Source: an uncultured Clostridia bacterium (GTDB taxonomy: Bacteria > Bacillota > DTU014). From it: 49,201 nucleotides of DNA. Below, in pieces: positions 1 to 6,744 of this stretch (its first letter is position 1; the number at the start of each line of letters is the position of its first letter). A program made the position numbers and the translations under genes. The notes below the pieces were generated by a model. It ran no database searches. It saw nothing but the letters and a program-made list of their open reading frames with translations, and was not told the DNA's origin. The stretch lies in the NCBI GenBank assembly GCA_900016865.1, contig FIZI01000039.1:1-49201 (forward strand). Reading direction: 5' to 3'.

Positions 1-1434
1 CATCTCGTCGACGACAGTGATAACTCGAGCTGCGGCAGCATACGAGTGCTGGTACCTCATAAGGTTGGTGACCTCCTCATCCAACGATACGCCCGAGATC
101 GAGCTGTCCCAGTTCTTGAGATTCTCCACTATCAATCCCTGGCTGTCAGCCATAAATGACGCTTGCTCGGAATCAACTCCCAGCTGAGCTATGACTCCGT
201 TGAAAAAGCCTGCTAGCGTCGATCTCCCTGATTGCATAATAGCGGCATCAGCCAGTTGAGCCATAGCCAATGCGTTGGATCCGTCCCCCTTCTTGGGGCC
301 GTTCTCATCAGGCGCTGCAGTTGCTGCTGCAACCTCGCGAGCGTCCAATAGAGGGTTAATCGCGATGTACCTCGCTACCTCGAAGTCCGGGTCAGTCAAA
401 TCAAGCGGAATCAATGGACCGCCATCTGGCGTCCTTGAATCGACAAAGAACAGGCCGCCTTTTTTACCATCCAAGTCATAACCGCTCGAATGGATGCTAT
501 TGATATTCTCGACCAGACAGCGCGCCAGCTCGTTAAGGCTGTCGAGATACTGGGGGATCAAGACGTTGTTCGTCTCCAGCAAAGCAGCAAACTCACCGCT
601 GCTCACTGTGATCCTCGTATCAAACTCCTTCCACTTAAGGCCCTCCACCTTGCCTGTGGTCTGCTCTATGACAGCCTCAAGCGGCCTTGTATCGTAGCGG
701 TGGACCAGGTTCACACCATTGATTGCGATGTTCACGATTTGGTCCTCGACAGGCAGCACCTGGATGTCTATAAGTGTGCTCATCTGCTGAATGAGCATGT
801 CCCTCTTATCAAGGAAGTCATTGGGTTGCTTGCCGACTCGAACCACAGCTGCAATCTGCTTATTCAACTCCGCGATCTCAGTTGCAAGGGAGTTGAGCTG
901 CGTGACCTTCGCGTTAACGAGGTCAGTAGTGTTATAGTAGACCTCCCTGATGTGAGAGTACACCTGGGATATGGTGTCTGCCAGAACAGCGCCTTTCTGA
1001 AGGACTACCTCCCTGACAGCGATGTCCTCAGGGTTTCTGCTCAAAGACTGCAACGATCCGAAAAACTCGTCCAGAGCGAAAGCGATTCCACTGTCAGACG
1101 GCTCGCCAAACAGCATCTCTATACGCTCGTAGGTCTGAGCCTTCGCCTCCCAGTATCCCAGGACGCTCTTCTCCCGCTGCAGAAGGCTAAGTACGAACTG
1201 GTCCTTCACCCGGTTTATCGCGACTACGTCTACGCCTCTGCCGATCTGGCCGGGCCCGGCTGCACGGCTAAGCCCAACCACGTTCTCAGGTGAGCTTGCA
1301 GACAGCGCGACCCTCTGTCGCGAGTACCCTTCGGTATTGGCGTTCGCTACATTGTGGCCGGTAACATCCATCCCCAAGCGGGCTGCGAAAAGCCCTTTCC
1401 AGCCGATGTTGAACGTAGAAAAAGTGGATGGCAC
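1..1434 (-). CDS. flgK: Flagellar hook-associated protein 1 FlgK (3' end cut off)
   Basis: FlgK forms the first hook-filament junction zone between hook and filament. The minus-strand frame is open from a GTG at 1434 to the window edge, 478 codons. The N-terminus has the flagellar rod/hook signature (GMDVTGHNVANANTEGYSRQ), and the last visible residues (LMRYQHSYAAAARVITVVDE) match the conserved C-terminal helix, so only a short tail is missing. The GTG has AGGGGG 7 bases upstream; no in-frame ATG fits the family N-terminus. It is the last gene seen of flgM-flgN-flgK, the normal Firmicute order. It is not a broken gene: the truncation is the window border. Confidence 0.95.
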   Translation of the reverse strand, partial: MPSTFSTFNIGWKGLFAARLGMDVTGHNVANANTEGYSRQRVALSASSPENVVGLSRAAGPGQIGRGVDVVAINRVKDQFVLSLLQREKSVLGYWEAKAQTYERIEMLFGEPSDSGIAFALDEFFGSLQSLSRNPEDIAVREVVLQKGAVLADTISQVYSHIREVYYNTTDLVNAKVTQLNSLATEIAELNKQIAAVVRVGKQPNDFLDKRDMLIQQMSTLIDIQVLPVEDQIVNIAINGVNLVHRYDTRPLEAVIEQTTGKVEGLKWKEFDTRITVSSGEFAALLETNNVLIPQYLDSLNELARCLVENINSIHSSGYDLDGKKGGLFFVDSRTPDGGPLIPLDLTDPDFEVARYIAINPLLDAREVAAATAAPDENGPKKGDGSNALAMAQLADAAIMQSGRSTLAGFFNGVIAQLGVDSEQASFMADSQGLIVENLKNWDSSISGVSLDEEVTNLMRYQHSYAAAARVITVVDEM

Positions 1435-1477
1435 GCTATCGCCCCCTACTAGTTTGAAAGGCCCATGATTGAAACAT

Positions 1478-1981
1478 CTAGGCCTTCGCGTCAAACAAAC
1501 CCTTATGCTTCTCCTTTGTTAGCTGGCCCCCTGAAGTCCCCGAGTCGTAAATAGAATCATTGTCATCAGGGAAGTACAAGCCCAGGGAGTAGTTGATGAG
1601 TCTCAAAGAATCCCTGATAAGGCGCTCGTTCACTTGACTGAGAGACGAGAGCTCATCCAGTGTCGAAAGAATGGAATCCCTGAGCTCAAGCAGTCTTGCA
1701 GACTGATCCTCCGGCAGCTTCTCTGCGAGCAGGGTGAGGGTTGCCTCTTCCGGATCGATCCCCAAAGCATCGCACACCGACATCATGACGACCGACCGCT
1801 CAGCTTCGAGTTCCTCGATCTGAGACAGCAGTTCTATCTCCTCTTGGAGAGTCTGCTCCAGCAGGTCGACTCTATTGGCGATGACTTGATCGCGCTTGTT
1901 CTTAGCTGCCTCAAGGAGCCGGGTATAGATCTGTAGCTGCGATGCAAGTATTTCAGTAACTCGACCGAGTCCAGAGAGCAT
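1478..1981 (-). CDS. flgN: FlgN-type flagellar export chaperone
   Basis: FlgN chaperones bind hook-associated proteins FlgK and FlgL in the cytoplasm and bring them to the export gate. The 167-residue product is nearly all helical and coiled-coil-like, acidic and Cys-free, with no membrane segment, as in the FlgN/YvyG family. The frame could begin at a GTG at 1999, but the ATG at 1981 has GGTGGGG 5 bases upstream and is preferred. It sits between flgM and flgK, its expected place. Family assignment rests on length, composition and position more than on strict motifs. Confidence 0.82.
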   Translation of the reverse strand: MLSGLGRVTEILASQLQIYTRLLEAAKNKRDQVIANRVDLLEQTLQEEIELLSQIEELEAERSVVMMSVCDALGIDPEEATLTLLAEKLPEDQSARLLELRDSILSTLDELSSLSQVNERLIRDSLRLINYSLGLYFPDDNDSIYDSGTSGGQLTKEKHKGLFDAKA

Positions 1982-2004
1982 GAAAACCCCACCATTCACA
2001 GGGA

Positions 2005-2328
2005 CTAATCTCCGTCGGCCTCTCCTGTGCTACCCAAATACTTAAGTAGCTCCTGGGCAAGCTTCTTTGAGTCTATCCTGTACTCCCCTGACTCGATCCT
2101 CTCCTTTAAGCGCTCCACCTTGTCTTTACGCACGTCAGGCAGGCGATCAAAGGCTTCGCGAGCCAGGCTCAGGAGACGGGCTTCCTCGGAGATCTGAGCC
2201 CTTTCAGAAGTCTCGCTAAGTCCATCCTTGACTCCCGGCCCGTCCAGTGCCTTTTCCCTACGAACCTCTCGGTTCTTGGCATACAGTTTCGCAACGTAAG
2301 AAAGGGAATCCGTTCCGTCAATTCTCAC
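2005..2328 (-). CDS. flgM: Anti-sigma-28 factor FlgM
   Basis: FlgM holds the flagellar sigma factor (sigma-28/SigD) inactive until the hook is finished and FlgM is exported. The 107-residue product has the expected layout: a flexible, charged N-terminal half, then the sigma-binding region with the helix IESGEYRIDSKKLAQELLKY (about residues 79-98), which is characteristic of the family. It starts at a GTG at 2328 with GGAAGGTG upstream. flgN follows within about 23 bases. Having FlgM downstream of the chemotaxis genes and the HD-GYP gene puts the late-gene checkpoint on the same transcript or right beside it. Confidence 0.92.
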   Translation of the reverse strand: MRIDGTDSLSYVAKLYAKNREVRREKALDGPGVKDGLSETSERAQISEEARLLSLAREAFDRLPDVRKDKVERLKERIESGEYRIDSKKLAQELLKYLGSTGEADGD

Positions 2329-2455
2329 AATCGCACACCTTCCTCATGAGGTGTATCGGAATGGTTCGTGCCCATCCTAAGGGCGATATACGGCCACAAA
2401 ACCAAAATACAGCGGCAATTCTCCAACTATCTCACGATTGCTATTGACAATGCCA

Positions 2456-2506
2456 AGCGGGCCGGAACTTCACTTGTTGATCATGCAAGATCCGTTCCAA
2501 CCCGCT
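2456..2506 (-). other. Imperfect inverted repeat between HD-GYP gene and flgM
   Basis: Just downstream of the HD-GYP stop, two arms pair as AGCGGG + GGAAC against GTTCC + CCCGCT, with a 2-base internal loop on each side and a 25-base loop. No T-tract follows on the minus strand, so it does not look like a simple intrinsic terminator. It could be an RNA hairpin setting the flgM/upstream ratio, or an operator. The surrounding 212-base gap (2329-2540) shows no sigma-28 promoter I would trust. Confidence 0.45.
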
Positions 2507-2540
2507 GCTCAGAGGCAAAACCAGAAGAACGCCGCGTGGC

Positions 2541-3623
2541 TTAGTCATCACACACTTCTGTTACCAACCTGGTCTGATTCTCCGTATCGGACAGATCTAG
2601 GTCGAACGGCTTTGCCAAAGCTTTGCCTTCGGCATCATAAAAGACTCTTATGGCAGGCCGAGTGCCGAGACCCTTCAACACGCGGGTGACAACGCCCTTT
2701 TCACCGGTGTTGAGCTTGACCATGGTCCCTACTGGGTATGGCGCTACGTACATGAGCGTTCCTTGGACCGTCTGGAGGTCGAACTCAAAGCCTGCAGCAC
2801 TCATGAGGTAGTCGTAGGCCTCTTGAGGGAGCAGACGTTGCCTGTACGGCCTGGGCTCGGTCATGGCGCAATATGCATCGGCAACAGACACGATTCTTGC
2901 CAACGGGTCTATCTCGGTGCCGCGCAGGCCCCTTGGATACCCGCTTCCGTCATGTCGCTCATGATGCTGGTAGACTATCGCACGGGCATACGCGCTCGAC
3001 CTGCTGACCTGCCTCAAGATTGCAAGGCCCAAAGCTGGGTGCTTGCGGACCGTCTCCATCTCTTCAGGCTCCAGCTTGCCCCTCTTGAGCCGTATCTCAT
3101 CCGGTATCAGCGACATGCCGACATCATGGAGCAGGGCGCCTACGCCTACGTCCTTGGTTCTGGCCCCAAGCCCAGCCCGCCTAGCCGTTGCGATAGACAG
3201 TATTGCAACGTTGAGCGAATGGATCTCCAGGTAGTCATCTGGCGAAGGACAGTCGATTAGTGTGACTATGTCACTTGCCTGCTCCGCCAAATCGTCCTCT
3301 ATGTCCGAGACGACTTCGAGGACACCGTCATAGGGGATCTCGATGTCCTCAATCCGGGTCACACGTGACACTGAATCATGCACCTGTCTCAACAGGCCTA
3401 TAGCCTCTACCCTTGTCCGCTCGCTGATCGACTCCGGGATCACCAGATCACGAACTCTCGGATCGTCGATCACCACGTCGTGGATCCCCAGGTTTCTCAA
3501 GCGGTCAATATGCGCCTGTTGGACAACAGTTCCTGCAGGAATCACAATGCTGCCCGACGTGCTGTATATGCTCTGCGCTATGGTCATGCCGATCTTAAGG
3601 TTCTTTACGGCTAGCTTCCTCAT
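2541..3623 (-). CDS. HD-GYP domain cyclic-di-GMP phosphodiesterase
   Basis: HD-GYP proteins hydrolyse the second messenger cyclic di-GMP; lowering it generally favours swimming. The 360-residue protein has an N-terminal region of about 120 residues of the kind found in many Firmicute HD-GYP proteins, then the HD-GYP domain. Visible metal and substrate motifs are H135, H166-D167 (LLHDVGM), H194 and the diagnostic HHERHDGSGYP at 220-230, all intact, followed by VADAYCAMTEPRPYR. A further C-terminal segment of about 90 residues follows. There is no receiver domain and no membrane segment. The ATG has GAGGTGA 8 bases upstream. It lies directly downstream of cheR (13-base gap), coupling c-di-GMP turnover to chemotaxis expression. 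Confidence 0.92.
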   Translation of the reverse strand: MRKLAVKNLKIGMTIAQSIYSTSGSIVIPAGTVVQQAHIDRLRNLGIHDVVIDDPRVRDLVIPESISERTRVEAIGLLRQVHDSVSRVTRIEDIEIPYDGVLEVVSDIEDDLAEQASDIVTLIDCPSPDDYLEIHSLNVAILSIATARRAGLGARTKDVGVGALLHDVGMSLIPDEIRLKRGKLEPEEMETVRKHPALGLAILRQVSRSSAYARAIVYQHHERHDGSGYPRGLRGTEIDPLARIVSVADAYCAMTEPRPYRQRLLPQEAYDYLMSAAGFEFDLQTVQGTLMYVAPYPVGTMVKLNTGEKGVVTRVLKGLGTRPAIRVFYDAEGKALAKPFDLDLSDTENQTRLVTEVCDD

Positions 3624-3636
3624 CTAGGTAGTCACC

Positions 3637-4482
3637 TCACTTCGCTGGTGACGTCGCCCTGCCGGGTTTGAGCGGTTGACCGCCACCTATTGGTTTGCGG
3701 TAAAAAAGCGGTGATATGCTTTCAAATCCAATTGAGCTCGCACCAAATACCATCTCAGTTCCGCCAACAAAGAGAACCCCGCCTTCACGCAAGCTTTCGT
3801 AAAAACGCTCATAAAGCACAGCCTTCGCTTCGTCGGTGAAGTATATTACCACGTTTCTGCAGAGTATAAGGTCCATGTCCTGCGGAAACGGATCCTTTAG
3901 CAGATCGTGCACTTCAAAGACGACCCGTTCGCGGATCGAGGGCTCCACCGTATAGGTAGACGCCTCACGGTCATAGGTAAAATAGTTGATCAGTCGCTGG
4001 CGACTCACGTTCTTGACGTCTACATCCCTGTACACGCCTTGTTTCGCCTTCTCAAGGATCGAGGCGTCTATGTCAGTTGCCCATATGCTATAAGGCTTTG
4101 AGCTTGCCAGCTCGTCCATGATTATGGCAACGGAGTATGGTTCTGCCCCATGTGCACATCCGGCACTCCATATCCTCACCTCGTCCTGCCTGGCAAGCAG
4201 CCCGGGTAAAATGTTCGTTTTTAACTCCTCAAACTTGTCCGGATTGCGAAAAAACTCTGAAACGTTTATGGTGATAAAATCGAGAAAACTCTGCAAGGCT
4301 TGCCTGTCTCGCTCGAGCAGCTTGTAATATTCGACGAAATTCCTCATACCGCTGCGGTTAAGAAGCGACTTGAGGCGCCTCTGCATCTGACTGCTCTTGT
4401 ACTGCCCAAGATCAATCCCAGTCAGCTTCTTGATTTTGGTCATGAAGTAGTAGTACTCTCGATCCACCTGCTGTCCGTCCAC
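3637..4482 (-). CDS. cheR: Chemotaxis protein methyltransferase CheR
   Basis: CheR transfers methyl groups from S-adenosylmethionine to glutamates of chemoreceptors, the adding half of sensory adaptation. The 281-residue product has the small N-terminal helical CheR domain and the methyltransferase domain, with NVSEFFRNPDKF, the SAM-binding loop GCAHGAEPYS (usual form GCATGEEPYS) and LILCRNVVIYF. Translation starts at a GTG placed directly after the cheB stop (TAA then GTG), so the two genes are translationally coupled. The substituted SAM loop keeps the glycine and EPYS core, so the enzyme is probably active. Confidence 0.95.
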   Translation of the reverse strand: MDGQQVDREYYYFMTKIKKLTGIDLGQYKSSQMQRRLKSLLNRSGMRNFVEYYKLLERDRQALQSFLDFITINVSEFFRNPDKFEELKTNILPGLLARQDEVRIWSAGCAHGAEPYSVAIIMDELASSKPYSIWATDIDASILEKAKQGVYRDVDVKNVSRQRLINYFTYDREASTYTVEPSIRERVVFEVHDLLKDPFPQDMDLILCRNVVIYFTDEAKAVLYERFYESLREGGVLFVGGTEMVFGASSIGFESISPLFYRKPIGGGQPLKPGRATSPAK

Positions 4483-5577
4483 TTAGGTCGCTTGTACCTC
4501 CTCTGCAATCGCTGCTGCGACATCGCCTATAGGCAAAATGCGGTCTGCAAGGCCCGCCTGTGCGACACTCCTTGGCATCCCGTATACAACAGAAGTCATT
4601 TCGTCCTGCGCTATGACCTTGCCTCCCGCCCGCCTAATCAAGCTGGCTCCTCGAGTGCCGTCTGTTCCCATACCAGTGAGAACTACTCCAAGGCATCTGT
4701 TGCCAAAAACCCGTGCTGCGCTCTCCATTGTCACATCAACAGCAGGCCTGACCCCGTGGACATATGGGCTTGTATCCAGAGATACGGCTTTGTCTCTGTT
4801 GACCACCATGTGGTATCCACCAGGGGCAACTAGCGCCACTCCAGGCTCAATCTTGTCTCCGGCACGGGCTTCGGAAACCTTCAGCCTTGACATCTGCGCC
4901 AAGCGTTGAGCCAAGGACCGCGTAAACCCGGGCGGCATATGCTGGACGATCAAGACGCCCGCTGGAAGGCTCTCAGGGAGATTCGGGATCACCTGCTGAA
5001 GCGCACTCGGCCCTCCTGTTGAGCTGCCGATAACAACAACGCCTTCAGAGGGACTGCCGACTCTAACGGTGGATGCGGGCTGTTGCCTGCCTGCGACCCT
5101 CTTGAGCCGCTCTTCAGTGCGCCGCAGCGACTCCTCGGCATGATGCAGGGTCGCCAAGAGCGATCCCGAGGTACCTACGAGTCGTGCCAGCGACGCTGCG
5201 CGGATCTTTTTGCGCAACTCGGAGGCCATCTCACGCATACTGACTGAGATAGCTCCCGTCGGCTTAGCAACAAAATCCACTGCCCCAAGAGTAAGTGCTT
5301 CGATAGTGATGTCTGCACCCTCTCGAGTAAGACTGCTGACCATCACCACTGCAACCGGATTTGACGGCATAATCCTGCGAAGCACTTCAATACCATTTAG
5401 CTTCGGCATCTCCACGTCAAGGGTGACAACATCGGGCTTCAGTTGCTCGATCTTCGATAGGGCTTCTTCTCCGTCTCTAGCTGTGCCTATGACCTCCATC
5501 CCGGGATCTTCGTTGATGATGTCTGAAATGACTTTGCGCATAAACGCAGAGTCATCAACAACCAAGACTCTAATCAT
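4483..5577 (-). CDS. cheB: Protein-glutamate methylesterase/deamidase CheB
   Basis: CheB removes receptor methyl groups and deamidates receptor glutamines when phosphorylated by CheA. Residues 1-120 are a receiver domain with the acidic pair D8-D9, phospho-acceptor D54 (VVTLDVEM) and K105. A linker (about 125-175) leads to the esterase domain with the catalytic triad S186 (GSSTGG), H213 (VQHMPPG) and D306 (GMGTDG). Length 364 is typical. The ATG has GGAGG 7 bases upstream and follows cheD by 20 bases. cheR starts immediately after its stop codon. Confidence 0.97.
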   Translation of the reverse strand: MIRVLVVDDSAFMRKVISDIINEDPGMEVIGTARDGEEALSKIEQLKPDVVTLDVEMPKLNGIEVLRRIMPSNPVAVVMVSSLTREGADITIEALTLGAVDFVAKPTGAISVSMREMASELRKKIRAASLARLVGTSGSLLATLHHAEESLRRTEERLKRVAGRQQPASTVRVGSPSEGVVVIGSSTGGPSALQQVIPNLPESLPAGVLIVQHMPPGFTRSLAQRLAQMSRLKVSEARAGDKIEPGVALVAPGGYHMVVNRDKAVSLDTSPYVHGVRPAVDVTMESAARVFGNRCLGVVLTGMGTDGTRGASLIRRAGGKVIAQDEMTSVVYGMPRSVAQAGLADRILPIGDVAAAIAEEVQAT

Positions 5578-5597
5578 TCGCCATCCTCCAGTGGCAA

Positions 5598-6098
5598 CTA
5601 CAACTCAATCTCAGATCTACCCAGCGTCCTCACTCTTGCTACGCCATCCTTGAGACTGAGCATGAAGGTGCGCCCTGCCCTGCCGCCACAGTCCTCGGCT
5701 GCGATGCGGAGTCCGCAGGACGCCAATGCCTTCTTGACTGCGGCAACGTTCTTGGTGCCCACATCCAGGACATTTGACAAGCCCGGCGAGGAAGCAAACA
5801 TCTTGGCTCCTCCGGCTATCTTGACTCGCATGTGCGACTTGCGCGCTCCGGCAGCTTTCAACTGCTCGATCAGGGCAGGAATAGCTGTGTCAGCATACTT
5901 CCCCGGCGAACCGTGCGCCAGCCCGATCGAGCTATCCGGAAGCACGACATGCGCCATGCCGCCAATGCGATTTATGCTGTCATATATTCCAACGGCTACG
6001 CAAGAGCCTAGTCCAAAACAGACGAGCGTCGAGTCAGGGTTCTTGCTCACCTTGATCTCGCCCAGTCCGACTGCTATCATTTCATTCACCATCAGCAT
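5598..6098 (-). CDS. cheD: Chemoreceptor glutamine deamidase CheD
   Basis: CheD deamidates receptor glutamines and, in Bacillus-type systems, binds CheC to tune adaptation. The chosen ATG (6098) has GGAG 4 bases upstream and gives 166 residues; the frame is open further upstream but that part overlaps cheC. Motifs are GLGSCVAV with catalytic Cys33 and His50 (GMAHVVLP), 17 residues apart as expected. The Thr usually found six residues before the catalytic Cys is replaced by Cys27. The start overlaps the end of cheC by 17 bases, which indicates coupling of the two partner proteins. Confidence 0.92.
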   Translation of the reverse strand: MLMVNEMIAVGLGEIKVSKNPDSTLVCFGLGSCVAVGIYDSINRIGGMAHVVLPDSSIGLAHGSPGKYADTAIPALIEQLKAAGARKSHMRVKIAGGAKMFASSPGLSNVLDVGTKNVAAVKKALASCGLRIAAEDCGGRAGRTFMLSLKDGVARVRTLGRSEIEL

Positions 6099-6711
6099 GA
6101 CACTCCAGGGATGATAGAATCGTCTGAAGCGAGTCGCCCATAGGTACAAACAAGAACACTCCGGCTATGCTTGTGTGCTCGTCTGCAAACTCGGTCTCGA
6201 TCACAAACATCTCATCACTAACCAAGCCGAGATCAGCCAAAATAGTGCTCAGTATGGCTCCTACCATATCCTGGACAACTTCTGGGGGACTAGGCCGCAG
6301 CTTCAGGCCGGTGTGTTCGGATAGGCCTATGAGAAACGACGTGCTTGTTATGTTGCCTACTTCACCTAGGCAGGATCTTCCCATGCAATCAAGGACCTCG
6401 GTGGTTCCTTTGGGCCGTTCACACAAAAGGTCCACCAAGTCAAGAGCACAGCTCTGTGGAAACAACAGCAGCGTATGCCCGGTGATGTCTCCGCTGACGC
6501 TCAGATAGACGCCTGCTGCAGGCGTATCAGGTCCGCCTGCCAGTTGAGCGGCAGACGAAATCGGGACCAACCCGAACTTCAGGCTCTCAATACTGACATT
6601 GGCTCCGGTCATTTTGGAGAGAGACTCTGTAGATTTCGCCATGGCTGCCGTTACCACACGGCCCATAAGCCTCTCTCTCTCTTCTCCGAGGCCGACGTCT
6701 CCGTTCGTCAC
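6082..6711 (-). CDS. cheC: CheY-P phosphatase CheC
   Basis: CheC dephosphorylates CheY-P and is stimulated by CheD. The 209-residue protein carries one clear phosphatase motif, E117-x-x-N120 in CLGEVGNITSTSF, followed by the family segment SPPEVVQDMVGAIL. The N-terminal copy of the motif, normally EIGNIGAGNA-like, is not recognisable: that helix reads VVTAAMAKSTESLSKMTG. It may therefore have a single active site. The GTG start at 6711 has GGAGGT 8 bases upstream. It lies between cheA and cheD; a CheY is not in the window. Confidence 0.88.
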   Translation of the reverse strand: MTNGDVGLGEERERLMGRVVTAAMAKSTESLSKMTGANVSIESLKFGLVPISSAAQLAGGPDTPAAGVYLSVSGDITGHTLLLFPQSCALDLVDLLCERPKGTTEVLDCMGRSCLGEVGNITSTSFLIGLSEHTGLKLRPSPPEVVQDMVGAILSTILADLGLVSDEMFVIETEFADEHTSIAGVFLFVPMGDSLQTILSSLECHADGE

Positions 6712-6744
6712 TCAAGCCCACCTCCAGATGAGTACAGCACTGAC

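Noticed and set aside
490-1293. Plus-strand open frame of 267 codons
   Set aside because: It is an antisense shadow of flgK, which explains the same bases with strong family motifs; the plus-strand product shows no recognisable domain.
2329-2455. Sigma-28 promoter for flgM
   Set aside because: GCCGTATA occurs but no TAAA-type -35 lies at the right distance; a TTGGCA-17-GAGATA pair is too weak to annotate.
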